Below are positions 27,694-37,941 of a DNA stretch of 64,000 nucleotides, piece by piece. The translations under genes and the position numbers were made by a program. The notes below the pieces were generated by a model. That model worked only from the letters and a program-made list of their open reading frames with translations, was not told the origin of the DNA and did not search any database. The stretch's first letter is position 1. The number at the start of each line of letters is the position of its first letter. Source of the DNA: Fredinandcohnia aciditolerans (lineage in GTDB: Bacteria; Bacillota; Bacilli; Bacillales; Bacillaceae_L); the NCBI GenBank assembly GCA_003640645.1, contig QGHH01000003.1, forward strand, positions 1 through 64,000, in the 5' to 3' direction.

Positions 27694-27960
27694 TTATTTT
27701 GGGTAGGCTACTGTTAAGTGAACTAATTCAGCTTCAATATTCTCAACCGTAAATGCAAGTTGTTTAGAATTACTTCTTTTATCCTGTCAGCAATAGACAA
27801 GTTCTACTTCCACACTTTGCTGCTCTGGAAAGAATAAGAAGGCGAGCTCTACAGAATCATTAATCCACACTCTATTACTTAATTCTAAACCAAGGATTTT
27901 GGTAGAACACCAAAGACTCTTCCATATATTTCAGCACAATCCTCATATTTTTATTCTCAA
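27694..27960 (-). pseudogene. VOC-family protein, decayed
   Basis: The minus strand has an AGGAGG site, then MEESLVFYQN, a one-base loss, LGLELSNRVWINDSVELAFLF, EQQSVEVELVY, stop, then SNSKQLAFTVENIEAEL. This is the order of a glyoxalase/VOC module. One frameshift and at least one stop disable it. Not a duplicate of the VOC gene at 25329. Confidence 0.6.
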
Positions 27961-28134
27961 AATGAATTCCTCCTATTAGAAAATAATAAATATCATCATT
28001 TTTATTATTATACCAAGTGTTAACGAAAAGTAAAATTTGGTATTTATTACAACATCTTTTGAAAAATAGGGGAGTTTCTATGAAGATGAATAACAAAGGA
28101 TTGTATTAATCATGAATGAAATCGGAAAAAGATG

Positions 28135-28164
28135 TTGACAAAAGCAATATAATATATTTATAAT
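28135..28164 (+). promoter_or_regulatory. Strong sigma-A-like promoter
   Basis: TTGACA (28135-28140), 18-bp spacer, TATAAT (28159-28164), a perfect pair. About 10 bp later an AT-rich dyad (ATTAAATTCGGAATTAAT) could be an operator. The nearest plus-strand gene is the SDR 550 bp on; the intervening leader (28165-28717) holds no gene I can support. Confidence 0.45.
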
Positions 28165-28717
28165 TTTAATTAAATTCGGAATTAATAGAATAGTTTTTAG
28201 TTAATTCTAATTTAATACCTAATCTTAATAATTTTTTACCCTCATATCTTCTACATAATTCTTTATAAATACCACAATAACTCACTCACATAAAAAATAC
28301 TAAAAAACATTTAGTTTTGATTAGACTACTTTATTGAATATCATTAAAGACCTTGTCTATATACCGAATCATCCTGTTCCTATCTATATTGTAAAAATCC
28401 CCCACTGTATGAAGTGCAACTATGATTAAACCCAAATTTAAAAATCTAAAACAATAATGAATAATCTATATCGAAGCAACATCTTATGAGACTCTTGATA
28501 AAATAATCAGGTCGTTTAATGAGTTTCAAAATTGCAGTTTCTACCCCTATTATTTTGAATATTAAGAATAATTTTCTAATCTAATAATAAAATACTACTA
28601 CTAATAATGTACAACTTTATTGTTTTTTACTTTCGGAATAGTACGTTTGTATCTATATAATAAAACAGGATTATTCTGCTCAAGATAATAATTACTTTAA
28701 GGAGGGGGTGGGAAACA

Positions 28718-29476
28718 TTGTATGTTGATCTAAAAGGAAAAAATGTATTAATAACAGGTGGAAGTAGTGGAATTGGATTAGGGTTAGCAGACGCTTTAGG
28801 TGCACTTGGGGCAAACGTTATCATTGTAGCACGCGATGTAATAAAAGGCAAAAATGCTGAGGAAGAATTACGGAGTAGGGGAATAATGGCCAACTTTATT
28901 CCGGTGGATGTAACTTGTAAAAAACAAGTAGTGGAACTTATATCGAAAAGTGTAAACATGCTTGGCACATTAGATATTCTTATAAATAATGCAGGCATAA
29001 ATATTAGAAAGGCATTAATTGATATAGAAGAAGATGACTGGGACCAAGTTATCGGAATAAACTTAAAGGGTAGTTTTTTGGTAGGTCAAGCCGCTGCGAA
29101 ACAAATGATTATTCAGAATTCAGGGACCATAATCAATATTTCATCCATTTTAGGAGGAATAGGATTCCCATTGCAATCATCCTATGCTGCTAGTAAAGGT
29201 GGGCTAAATCAATTAACCAAAGTCTGGGCAGAAGAGTTAGCGCCATATAATATTACAGTAAATGCGATAAGTCCTGGGTATATAGAAACAAATATAAATC
29301 AACAATGGCTTTCTGATCCGAAAAGAAGACAGATTATTGAAAATTCAACTATGTTAAAAAGACTTGGAAATATTAAAGATTTGTATGGATTAGTGCTGTT
29401 ACTTGTTTCAGAGAGTTCAAGATATATAACTGGCCAAATAATAAACGTGGATGGAGGGTGGAGAGCTGGAAATTAA
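28718..29476 (+). CDS. SDR-family oxidoreductase (1)
   Basis: 252 residues, TTG start behind AAGGAGGGGG. Classical short-chain dehydrogenase: TGGSSGIG nucleotide loop, NNAG, active-site Ser in NISSILGG, and YAASK (Tyr/Lys). It ends INVDGGW. NAD(P)-dependent oxidation of an alcohol or reduction of a ketone, in the cytosol. First gene of the second catabolic region; the CoA-ligase gene starts 26 bp after it. A fatty-acid/beta-hydroxy or sugar-alcohol substrate would fit. Confidence 0.9.
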   Translation: MYVDLKGKNVLITGGSSGIGLGLADALGALGANVIIVARDVIKGKNAEEELRSRGIMANFIPVDVTCKKQVVELISKSVNMLGTLDILINNAGINIRKALIDIEEDDWDQVIGINLKGSFLVGQAAAKQMIIQNSGTIINISSILGGIGFPLQSSYAASKGGLNQLTKVWAEELAPYNITVNAISPGYIETNINQQWLSDPKRRQIIENSTMLKRLGNIKDLYGLVLLLVSESSRYITGQIINVDGGWRAGN

Positions 29477-29502
29477 TTTATCATTATATGAGGAGAGGGA
29501 GC

Positions 29503-30834
29503 ATGAAGGGTAAATACTATGATAAATACGATACGATTGACCCGCAGGTATATATTAAAATTGAGAATAAAAAACTTCAAACACAAATTAAATATATGTA
29601 TGAAAACTCATCTTTTTTTAAGGAGAGATTAGACCGTGTCAATATGAAACCGGATGATATTACATGTATGCAAGATTTAAAGTACCTTCCTTTTATGACA
29701 AAGAGTGATTTAAGAGAAAGCCAAGTGGTTTCGCCACCTTTAGGCCTTCATCAAACAGCACCACATGAGAGAATTGTTAGAATGCATGTCACCTCAGGAA
29801 CAACTGGTAGACCTGTTTTCATCGGCTTAACACAACGTGACTCTGATGTCTGGACAAAATGCGGGGCCAGAACAGCTTGGACGATGGGGCTAAGGCCTAA
29901 TGACACATTAATTACCTGTACAAATTTATCTTTTTATGCTGGTGGAATTGCTGATCACTTATCTTCAGAAAAAGCAGGGGCTGCTTGTATTCCAGTGGGA
30001 ATCGGCCAAACCGATAGAATTTTAGATTTATATAGCGACCTAAAACCGACAGTTCTTTTTTGCATTACTTCTTATGCGTTTTATCTTGCAGAAGCAGCTA
30101 TGAAAAGAGACATAAATCCTAGAGAATTGGGATTTAAGAAGCTATTTTTAGGAGGAGAGCCAGGAGCTGCAATACCTAGCACACGTAATCAGCTAGAAGA
30201 GATTTGGGGAGCAGAAGTTTACGATGGCTATTATGGTTTAGGGGATGTAATGTCCTCTTTTGCAGGTGAATGTGAATACCATAACGGTATGCATTTTTGT
30301 GGACACGAAGCCATTGGAGTTGAATTAATAGATCCTATAAGTGGGGAAGTAATTGATATCAAAGATGGAGCAGAAGGTGAGTTTGTAATTACATCAATTG
30401 ACCGAGAAGCGACCCCAGTTTTACGATTTAGAACAAATGATATGGTTCAAGTGTTTACAAACAAATGTAAATGTGGAAGAACGAGTGCACGATTTAAAAT
30501 AAAAGGTAGATCTGATGATATGTTTAATGTAATCGGAGTGAATGTATTCCCTAGCGCAATAGAATCTATTATTAGAAGTTATAGACCTTATATCACCGGA
30601 GAGTTTTTTGTTGAATTGAAAACACTTCCAGTAAAACCGCCTGTCCCTATCTACGTAGAAGTCGAAAATCATCTTCCCACTCAAGTAAAAGAAAGAATGG
30701 AACAGGAAATACGAGAAAAATTAAACTTCCGATGTGAAATTTTCCAAATAGAAAAAGGGATTATTAAGCGACAGCAGCATAAATCAAAAAGAGTATTTCA
30801 CCTGTACAAAGGAGATTCATTACCTGATAAATAA
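29503..30834 (+). CDS. PaaK-like CoA ligase (phenylacetate-CoA ligase family)
   Basis: 443 residues from ATG 29503 (GAGGAGAGGGAGC). Adenylate-forming enzyme: P-loop HVTSGTTGRPV, DGYYGLGDV region, FRTNDMV, and a C-terminal lid with GRSDDMFNVIGVNVFPSAIE as in PaaK. It activates a carboxylic acid to an acyl-CoA through an acyl-adenylate. Four cysteines (including CKCGR) resemble a zinc knuckle seen in PaaK-type ligases. Together with the hotdog ammonia-lyase-like protein downstream, it may activate an amino or aromatic acid (inference). Confidence 0.88.
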   Translation: MKGKYYDKYDTIDPQVYIKIENKKLQTQIKYMYENSSFFKERLDRVNMKPDDITCMQDLKYLPFMTKSDLRESQVVSPPLGLHQTAPHERIVRMHVTSGTTGRPVFIGLTQRDSDVWTKCGARTAWTMGLRPNDTLITCTNLSFYAGGIADHLSSEKAGAACIPVGIGQTDRILDLYSDLKPTVLFCITSYAFYLAEAAMKRDINPRELGFKKLFLGGEPGAAIPSTRNQLEEIWGAEVYDGYYGLGDVMSSFAGECEYHNGMHFCGHEAIGVELIDPISGEVIDIKDGAEGEFVITSIDREATPVLRFRTNDMVQVFTNKCKCGRTSARFKIKGRSDDMFNVIGVNVFPSAIESIIRSYRPYITGEFFVELKTLPVKPPVPIYVEVENHLPTQVKERMEQEIREKLNFRCEIFQIEKGIIKRQQHKSKRVFHLYKGDSLPDK

Positions 30835-30873
30835 GTATTCACCAACATTTACACGCAATGTGTAGATTATTAA

Positions 30874-30976
30874 TTAACGACATTTAAACGAAATTACGTT
30901 AATGTGTCAAATTTTAACGACATTCCAACGAAAGGTATCTTAAATTATTTACTAATTAACGTCATTCCAACGATAT
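30874..30976 (+). promoter_or_regulatory. Three direct repeats upstream of the aldehyde dehydrogenase operon
   Basis: TTAACGACATTTAAACGA (30874), TTAACGACATTCCAACGA (30914) and TTAACGTCATTCCAACGA (30956) lie 40 and 42 bp apart, about four helical turns, so they share one DNA face. The last ends some 30 bp before the ALDH start. Likely a multi-site operator; the regulator at 39580 is a candidate binder. Confidence 0.6.
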
Positions 30977-31005
30977 GTTCGTAATTTAAAACAATGAGGT
31001 GTTTC

Positions 31006-32466
31006 ATGAAAAAAGTAAGTTTATTTATTGATGGAATATCAAGAGAGAGTATAAGTGAAGATACATTTTATACTTATAGTCCGTCATCGGGTGAAACAAT
31101 AGCACAAGTTGCTAGGGGTACTAGAGGCGATGCAAAGTTAGCCATTGAAGCGGCAGTAAATAATAGTCATTCCCTTAAAGCGTTATCTGTTTGGGACCGC
31201 TCAAGAATATTGCGAGATATTGCAGATAATTTGGAAAGGAGAAAAGAAGAAATCGCCTACGCGATTGCACTTGAACAAGGGAAACCATATACAGCAGAAG
31301 CGTTAATTGAAGTCAGTCGGGCTATTGAAGGACTTTCTAACGCATCTGAACATATTAAATGGCTAGAAACGTCGGTAATTAGTGTAAGAGATCCAACTAA
31401 AAGAGTGTACACAATAAGACAACCAAAAGGTGTATACGGAGTTATTACACCCTGGAACTACCCAGTCAATATACCTGTTGAATACATTGCTCCTGCAATT
31501 GCAACAGGAAACGCCATAGTATGGCTTCCAGCACCATCGGTTTCATATTGCGGATGGAAATTGATGGAATGCATAATTGATACTGACCTGCCAAAAGGGG
31601 TAGTAAACTTTTTAACAGGACCTGGTAACGAAGTAGGTGATGAGATTGTAATTCATCCGAAGGTAAACGGAATAGGCTTTACTGGCAGTACTACTACTGG
31701 AAATATCATTGCCAGTAGGGCAGCAGGAAAAGATACTCTATTAGAGTTAGGTGGTAACGGTCCAACCATCGTTCTAGAAGATGCAAAACTAACTGAAGAG
31801 GATATAAAATCAATAGCTATATCGTGTTTTACAAATGCTGGCCAAGTTTGTACTGCGGCTGGGCGAATACTGGTTCATGAAAAATTAGAGACCGAAGTGA
31901 TCTCGGGATTAACAACTTTTGCGGAATCTATTCGTGTAGGAGAATCATTTGATGAAAAAACAACGATGGGCCCATTGCATACGAAGGAAAACTGCGAAAA
32001 AATGGATCAGCACATTGCAGATGCTACTGCAAAGGGGGCCGAGGTTGTCTTTGGCGGTAAAAGGTTAAACCATTTTAAAACGGAACAATTTTATTTACCA
32101 ACTGTGATTCGTAATGTCCATCCGGACTCATTAGTTAACTGTGAAGAGACCTTTGGACCTATTGCCCCAATTCTAACTTATTCAAATGAACAAGAGCTTA
32201 ATGAGCTAATTAATAAGAGTAATATGGGCTTAAGTTCAGCAATTTTCACCAATGACATTAATAACGCATTTAGTTTGGCTGAATCAATGAAAACAGGGAT
32301 TGTCAATATTAATGACCGTACGAATTATTGGGAGCTTCATATACCTTTTGGAGGAATAAGTGGTCGAAGTAGTGGAAAGGGCCGAATTGGGGGTATGGAG
32401 GTCCTGAAACAAATGACCGACTTAAAAACGATTACTGTAACGGTAAAAAAGGGGGAGAAAATATGA
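31006..32466 (+). CDS. Aldehyde dehydrogenase
   Basis: 486 residues from ATG 31006 (GAGGTG site); ATG 30994 lies before that site. Complete ALDH: PWNYP, GFTGSTTTG, catalytic Glu in LELGGNGP, nucleophile Cys in NAGQVCTAAGR, ETFGPI near the C-terminus. Oxidises an aldehyde to an acid with NAD(P). First gene of the transport/catabolic operon, behind three direct repeats. The stop overlaps the ATG of the binding protein. Confidence 0.93.
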   Translation: MKKVSLFIDGISRESISEDTFYTYSPSSGETIAQVARGTRGDAKLAIEAAVNNSHSLKALSVWDRSRILRDIADNLERRKEEIAYAIALEQGKPYTAEALIEVSRAIEGLSNASEHIKWLETSVISVRDPTKRVYTIRQPKGVYGVITPWNYPVNIPVEYIAPAIATGNAIVWLPAPSVSYCGWKLMECIIDTDLPKGVVNFLTGPGNEVGDEIVIHPKVNGIGFTGSTTTGNIIASRAAGKDTLLELGGNGPTIVLEDAKLTEEDIKSIAISCFTNAGQVCTAAGRILVHEKLETEVISGLTTFAESIRVGESFDEKTTMGPLHTKENCEKMDQHIADATAKGAEVVFGGKRLNHFKTEQFYLPTVIRNVHPDSLVNCEETFGPIAPILTYSNEQELNELINKSNMGLSSAIFTNDINNAFSLAESMKTGIVNINDRTNYWELHIPFGGISGRSSGKGRIGGMEVLKQMTDLKTITVTVKKGEKI

Positions 32467-34067
32467 AAACGAAAAAAAGGTCTCTGCCATTAATAATAAT
32501 GCTGGTCTTCTTGTTAGTAGTTGCGGGCTGTTCGCAAAACTCAAACAATACGACTAAAGAAAATAACCAAAATCAATCAGACGAAAAAACAAGTGAGAGT
32601 TCAGAACCGAAAATGGGTGGAAAGCTGATTGCAGGCATGGGTGCGGATGTAACTCAACTTGATGCACACATAGCGGGTGTTGCTTCAGATAGAATACCAT
32701 TACTTCATATGCAGGAAACTTTAGTCACAGTAGATGATGGTTCTAATATTAAGCCACTTTTAGCTTCTGAGTGGGAGGTATTAAACGATGGGGCTTCGTA
32801 CAAATTTAAATTACGAGAAGGAGTTAAATTCCATAACGGAAAAGAAATGACGGCAGAAGACGTCAAATATAGCATGGAAAGATTTGTGAAAGTCTCCCCT
32901 AGAATTGGAGAATTTCCTATCAAAACTATTACGATAGAGAATCCCTATACAATCCAAATTGATTTGGAAGGTCCAAATGGAGCATTTTTGGCAGCCTTAG
33001 CCAATCCTTTTGTACCTGCTGTAATTATGCCAGCTAACATTGAGGAAGATCAAGGTGGAAAGATTAATAATCCTATTGGGACTGGACCTTACCAATTTGT
33101 TGAATGGGTCCCGGGACAGAGTTTTACAATGAAACGATTTGATGATTACCAGGTGATAGAAGGAGAAACAGTTGGTTTTGGTGGTAAAAAAGTAGCATAT
33201 TTTGATGAAGTTGTATTACGGACTATGGCTGACCCCGCAGTAAGGGTAAGCGCACTTGAGTCGGGAGAAATCCAATTTGCTTCCGATATCCCACCGAATG
33301 AATTCCAACGGTTATCTAATAATCAGGAGCTTAAGACTTATAACGTTCAATCTCTAGCATGGGGAATTATATTAATGGGATTTAAGAAACCCCCTATGGA
33401 TAATGATAAGCTTCGTAAAGCAGTGAGTTACGCTGTTGATATCGAGGAGATTACAAATGCAGCATTGTTAGGTACTGCAGAACCTTCACCTTCGTCAGTC
33501 AGTAAGCAGATGACTGCATGGTTCACAAAAGCACACGAGGAACATACTCCATATGATAAAGAGAAAGCGAAAGAATTAATAAAAGAATCTGGCTATAATG
33601 GTGAAAAAATTGTAATTACAGCTTCAAAAGCCTATCAACACCATGAGCGGAGTGCAGTTGTTTTACAACAACAATTAAAAGACGTTGGGTTAAATGTGGA
33701 AATTGAATTCTTAGATTGGCCAACGTGGCAAAGTACCCGTTGGAACACTGGTGACTATAATATCATTCTCTCGCATATTACACCAAGACCAGACCCTTCT
33801 GCAATCTATTACTCTTATTTGCACAGTAAATTTAACGCTAATGGATACAATAATGCTGAATTAGATGCTCTCCTACAAAAGGGACTACAATCAGTCGATC
33901 AAGAAGAAAGAAAGAAAATTTATGAAGAAATTCATAAATTAATAGTTGATGACGTTCCTTGGATTTCAACATATGCCCTTCCAACGATTGAAGCTACTCA
34001 AGGAATTGAAGGATATAACGGCTGGCCATACGGTTATCCAAGATTCTGGAATGTATGGTTCCAATAA
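32463..34067 (+). CDS. ABC transporter family-5 substrate-binding lipoprotein (2)
   Basis: 534 residues. MKTKKRS, a hydrophobic stretch and lipobox VVAGC (Cys about 22), then an Asn/Ser/Glu-rich tether. SBP_bac_5 fold with YKFKLREGVKFHNGKEMTAE and NPIGTGPYQFVEW. Delivers substrate to the permeases encoded next. Shares an ATGA overlap with ALDH. A strong hairpin right after the gene probably protects its message, so the binding protein can outnumber the permeases. Confidence 0.93.
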   Translation: MKTKKRSLPLIIMLVFLLVVAGCSQNSNNTTKENNQNQSDEKTSESSEPKMGGKLIAGMGADVTQLDAHIAGVASDRIPLLHMQETLVTVDDGSNIKPLLASEWEVLNDGASYKFKLREGVKFHNGKEMTAEDVKYSMERFVKVSPRIGEFPIKTITIENPYTIQIDLEGPNGAFLAALANPFVPAVIMPANIEEDQGGKINNPIGTGPYQFVEWVPGQSFTMKRFDDYQVIEGETVGFGGKKVAYFDEVVLRTMADPAVRVSALESGEIQFASDIPPNEFQRLSNNQELKTYNVQSLAWGIILMGFKKPPMDNDKLRKAVSYAVDIEEITNAALLGTAEPSPSSVSKQMTAWFTKAHEEHTPYDKEKAKELIKESGYNGEKIVITASKAYQHHERSAVVLQQQLKDVGLNVEIEFLDWPTWQSTRWNTGDYNIILSHITPRPDPSAIYYSYLHSKFNANGYNNAELDALLQKGLQSVDQEERKKIYEEIHKLIVDDVPWISTYALPTIEATQGIEGYNGWPYGYPRFWNVWFQ

Positions 34068-34080
34068 AAAAATATTGTGT

Positions 34081-34106
34081 CCAAGGAGAGCAAGTGCTCT
34101 CCTTGG
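34081..34106 (+). terminator. Intercistronic hairpin after the binding-protein gene
   Basis: Perfect 11-bp stem CCAAGGAGAGC / GCTCTCCTTGG with loop AAGT. The tail TACATAGTTTT is a poor T run, so it likely stabilises or partly terminates rather than ends the operon. Confidence 0.75.
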
Positions 34107-34163
34107 TACATAGTTTTAAATCTATTAAATTAGTTAGTTAAAGTAAGAAAAGGGGAGGGTTAG

Positions 34164-35102
34164 ATGAGAGCATATATAATAAAAAGAGTTCTTAATCTGT
34201 TGATTGTTTTGTTTATTCTATCGATAGTGGTATTTACCTACATTCACTTTATCCCAGGTGATCCAGCAGCCGTCATGCTTGGAAGTGAGGCAAGTCAGCA
34301 GGCCATTGAGGCACTTAATGAACAACTCGGGTTAAACAATCCTATAATTTTTCAATACTTTGACTGGTTAGGCCAAGTATTTAAAGGTAATTTTGGAATG
34401 TCAATTTTCAGTAATGTTCCGGTTACGGAACTGATTACACAAAGGTTACCAGTGACTTTAACATTAGCTGTAATTGCTTTCTTAATTTCATTGGTTGTTG
34501 GGATTCCACTTGGTATGATTTCAGCACTAAAAAATAATACAAAAACTGATTATTTTGTAATGATAATAGCATTAGTAGGATTATCGGTTCCCGAGTTTTG
34601 GGCAGGTCTATTATTAGTATTAATTTTTTCAGTAAACCTAGGCTGGCTCCCTTTTACAGGATTCGCTATTGATATGCAAATTTTAGAGAATATAGAATAC
34701 TTTATCATTCCATCCGTTGCCTTAGGGTTAATCCAAGCAGCTATAGTAAGCAGGATGACACGCTCAAGTGTCCTGGATATTCTCGATCAGGATTTTGTAA
34801 GAACCGCTATTGCGAAGGGTTTAAAAGATCATGTTGTTGTATTTAAACATGTGATGAAAGCTTCGTTATTACCTATTATCACGGTTCTAGGTATAAATTT
34901 TGGAATTCTGCTTGGAGGCACTGTGGTTATTGAAATAGTATGTAATTTGCCGGGAATCGGTTCATTAACCGTCTCGTCCATTATGAATAGAGATTATCCA
35001 GTGATCCAGGGGATTTTGTTATATATCGCATTAATCTATTTAATAGTGAATTTCGTGGTAGATCTTGTGTATGCCTGGATTGATCCTAGAATTCAATACT
35101 AA
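34164..35102 (+). CDS. ABC transporter permease, DppB/OppB type (2)
   Basis: 312 residues, ATG after GGGGAGGGTTAG. First helix with YIHFIPGDPA motif, six spans in all, EAA loop RTAIAKGLKDHVVVFKHVMK. Same family but clearly different from the first operon's permease, so the two importers are separate lineages rather than a recent duplication. Confidence 0.93.
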   Translation: MRAYIIKRVLNLLIVLFILSIVVFTYIHFIPGDPAAVMLGSEASQQAIEALNEQLGLNNPIIFQYFDWLGQVFKGNFGMSIFSNVPVTELITQRLPVTLTLAVIAFLISLVVGIPLGMISALKNNTKTDYFVMIIALVGLSVPEFWAGLLLVLIFSVNLGWLPFTGFAIDMQILENIEYFIIPSVALGLIQAAIVSRMTRSSVLDILDQDFVRTAIAKGLKDHVVVFKHVMKASLLPIITVLGINFGILLGGTVVIEIVCNLPGIGSLTVSSIMNRDYPVIQGILLYIALIYLIVNFVVDLVYAWIDPRIQY

Positions 35103-35116
35103 AGGAGGGGGATAAA

Positions 35117-35956
35117 ATGGGTAAATTATTGATGAAAAGATTTTTGAAACGTAGGATTGCAGTAATAGGATTAATCATATGTCTTGGTTTAATTGTCATT
35201 TCTATTATGGCACCGCTAATAACAAATTATCATCCAATTAATGATAATGATTATATAAATGTTTCAGCTCCCCCCTCTTCTGAACACGTTCTTGGCACGG
35301 ACGATTATGGGAGAGATATATTTAGCAGAATTATATATGGGTCACGTATAACAATTGTAACCGCGATTGTCTCAGTAGGAATAGCTGCAGGGATTGGTAC
35401 ACTTATAGGCGCAATCAGTGGTTTTTCTGGGAGATTAATAGACTCGGTTTTAATGAGAATGACTGATGCAATGATGGCTTTTCCAGTTATTATTTTAGCG
35501 ATTGGGGTTATGGCTATTTTAGGTCCTGGTCTTAATAATGTTATTCTCGCAGTTGGATTAACCTATACGCCAAGATTTGCAAGATTGGTCCGAGGTTTGG
35601 TTCTAAGTGTGAAGGAATCAGAATATGTGCAGGCAATAAAGTCGATTGGCGGTGGAAATTTCAGGATTATTTTTAGGCACATTTTGCCTAATTGCATGTC
35701 TCCATTAATTGTCCAATCAACTATATATTTTGCTTATGCCATTCTAGCAGAAGCTTCCTTAAGTTTTTTAGGTTTAGGAGCTCCACCACCAGAACCAAGT
35801 TGGGGAAATATGTTGTATGATGCACGAACCCACATGATTGATGCCCCTTGGATGTCACTATTTCCTGGTCTTGCCATTGCTATTACCGTCCTTGGGGTCA
35901 ACTTACTAGGTGATGGTTTACGTGATGTATTAGATCCAAAGCTAAAAGGAAGGTGA
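35117..35956 (+). CDS. ABC transporter permease, DppC/OppC type (2)
   Basis: 279 residues, ATG after AAAGGAGGGGGATAAA. Segment HVLGTDDYGRDIFSRIIYG, and EAA loop QAIKSIGGGNFRIIFRHILPN. Six spans expected. Stop overlaps the GTG start of the first ATPase gene (GTGA). Confidence 0.93.
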   Translation: MGKLLMKRFLKRRIAVIGLIICLGLIVISIMAPLITNYHPINDNDYINVSAPPSSEHVLGTDDYGRDIFSRIIYGSRITIVTAIVSVGIAAGIGTLIGAISGFSGRLIDSVLMRMTDAMMAFPVIILAIGVMAILGPGLNNVILAVGLTYTPRFARLVRGLVLSVKESEYVQAIKSIGGGNFRIIFRHILPNCMSPLIVQSTIYFAYAILAEASLSFLGLGAPPPEPSWGNMLYDARTHMIDAPWMSLFPGLAIAITVLGVNLLGDGLRDVLDPKLKGR

Positions 35957-36948
35957 TTACCATAGAACTTTTAAGTGTAAAGAACCTCAAAGTAGAAATT
36001 AAAACGGAAAATGGGGTAATTAATCCTGTTTCAGATGTCAGTTTTACGTTGGAAAAAGGGAAAACAATTGGTATCGTTGGTGAAAGTGGAAGTGGGAAAA
36101 GTGTTACAGCATTAAGCATGTTAAAGTTATTCCCCAAAAATATAAGTGAAATTGTTGATGGAAGTATTACTTTTAACAATCAAGACCTGACATCATTAAA
36201 TAATAAACAAATGCAAAAAATCAGAGGCAATAGAATATCCATGATTTTTCAAGAGCCAATGACTTCGTTAAACCCTGTATACACCATTGGAAATCAACTA
36301 TTAGAACCCTTAATGACTCATCAGAAATTAACCAAAAAAGAAGCAATAAATAAAGCAATATCCTTGCTTAAAGATGTTCATATACCTGAACCTGAAAAAA
36401 GGTTAAATCAGTATCCCCACGAACTATCAGGTGGGATGAGACAAAGGGTGATGATTGCAATGGCATTAGGTTGTGAACCTGAATTGCTGATTGCGGATGA
36501 ACCCACAACGGCGCTTGACGTAACGGTACAGGCTCAAATATTAGAATTAATTAAAGAACTATCAGAAACAAAGGGTATGAGTGTTATTCTAATTACTCAT
36601 GACTTAGGGGTAGTTTCCGAAATGTGTGACAATGTAATAGTAATGTATGCTGGACAAATTGTAGAAGCTGGATCGGTCTATACAATATTCGAGAATCCCA
36701 AACATCCATATACAAGTTCACTAATTAAATGCATTCCTACGCTTGAAACTGAAGAGGAAGAGTTATTTGTTATTGAAGGGAATGTCCCATCTCTACTGGA
36801 TATGAGTAAGGGGTGCAGGTTCCAAAATCGATGTCCATTCAAAACAAAGGAATGTGAGAATGAACCGGTTGAATTAATAGAAGTGGCGAAGGACCATTAT
36901 TCCAGATGTATTCATGTAAATGAATTGCTACTGGAGGGGGTAATTTAA
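35953..36948 (+). CDS. ABC transporter ATPase, DppD/OppD type (2)
   Basis: 331 residues, GTG start overlapping the previous stop. Walker [10 protein letters not shown]-loop [31 protein letters not shown]-terminal cysteines ([15 protein letters not shown]...C) as in oligopeptide-type ATPases. Works as a pair with the next gene product. Confidence 0.92.
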   Translation: MITIELLSVKNLKVEIKTENGVINPVSDVSFTLEKGKTIGIVGESGSGKSVTALSMLKLFPKNISEIVDGSITFNNQDLTSLNNKQMQKIRGNRISMIFQEPMTSLNPVYTIGNQLLEPLMTHQKLTKKEAINKAISLLKDVHIPEPEKRLNQYPHELSGGMRQRVMIAMALGCEPELLIADEPTTALDVTVQAQILELIKELSETKGMSVILITHDLGVVSEMCDNVIVMYAGQIVEAGSVYTIFENPKHPYTSSLIKCIPTLETEEEELFVIEGNVPSLLDMSKGCRFQNRCPFKTKECENEPVELIEVAKDHYSRCIHVNELLLEGVI

Positions 36949-36950
36949 TC

Positions 36951-37925
36951 ATGACAACAGTAATACTAGAAACCAAAAATATTAAGAAGTATTATCCGGT
37001 TAGGGAAGGTTTGTTAAATAAAGCGACTAAATATGTAAAAGCGGTGGATGGGATTGACCTAACAATCTATGAAGGAGAAACATTCGGTCTTGTTGGTGAA
37101 TCAGGTTGTGGGAAAAGTACACTAGGGCGGACCTTAATCAAACTTGTCGAACCAACAGATGGAGAAATTCAATTTATGGGGAAAGAAATATCCAAACTTA
37201 GCGACTCTGAATTTAAGAAATATCGAAAAGATATGCAGTTAATATTCCAAGACCCATTCGCATCATTAAACCCTCGGATGCGTGTAGGAGACATATTGAA
37301 AGAGCCCTTTGATATTCATAATCTTTATAGTAAAAAGGAACGAAATGAAAAGGTATTGGAAATTCTAGAAGATGTTGGCCTTAGAAAAGATGTCGTTCAT
37401 CGGTATCCGCATGAATTTTCGGGCGGGCAACGCCAAAGAATTGCCATTGCAAGAGCCTTGACCTTATCACCTAAATTAATTGTGTGTGATGAAGCGGTAT
37501 CCGCCCTGGATGTGTCTATTCAATCTCAGATTATTAATCTATTGAAGAAAATCCAGAAGGAATATAACATGAGCTATTTGTTTATTTCACATGATTTAAG
37601 TGTTGTGAAATATATCAGTGATCGAGTTGGAATTATGTATTTAGGCAATCTGGTTGAGTCCGGATCTAAACATGAAATCTTTAAAAATCCTTTACATCCC
37701 TACACAGAGGCATTAATTTCTGCTGTGCCTAATCCTAACCCTAGGAAAGCAAAAAAGAGAGAAAGGATTATTCTAGAGGGAGATGTTCCAAGTCCTGTCA
37801 ATCCACCTCCTGGGTGTTATTTTCAGACTAGGTGTCCAAAAGTAAAACCGATATGCAAAGAAGTTAAACCAGAATTTATTCAAATAAATGACAATCATCA
37901 TGTGGCTTGCCACTTATACTCTTAA
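36951..37925 (+). CDS. ABC transporter ATPase, DppF/OppF type (2)
   Basis: 324 residues, ATG after [35 protein letters not shown], Walker [13 protein letters not shown] (Cys-Asp-Glu-Ala, a variant of the usual ADEP), LFISHD, and C-terminal GCYFQTRCP. Second motor subunit of this importer. Confidence 0.92.
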   Translation: MTTVILETKNIKKYYPVREGLLNKATKYVKAVDGIDLTIYEGETFGLVGESGCGKSTLGRTLIKLVEPTDGEIQFMGKEISKLSDSEFKKYRKDMQLIFQDPFASLNPRMRVGDILKEPFDIHNLYSKKERNEKVLEILEDVGLRKDVVHRYPHEFSGGQRQRIAIARALTLSPKLIVCDEAVSALDVSIQSQIINLLKKIQKEYNMSYLFISHDLSVVKYISDRVGIMYLGNLVESGSKHEIFKNPLHPYTEALISAVPNPNPRKAKKRERIILEGDVPSPVNPPPGCYFQTRCPKVKPICKEVKPEFIQINDNHHVACHLYS

Positions 37926-37941
37926 TAATGGAGGGGATAAA

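Noticed and set aside
27875-28096. 73-codon minus-strand frame
   Set aside because: Only its end (MEESLVFYQN) belongs to the VOC pseudogene; the upstream part is AT-rich non-coding sequence.
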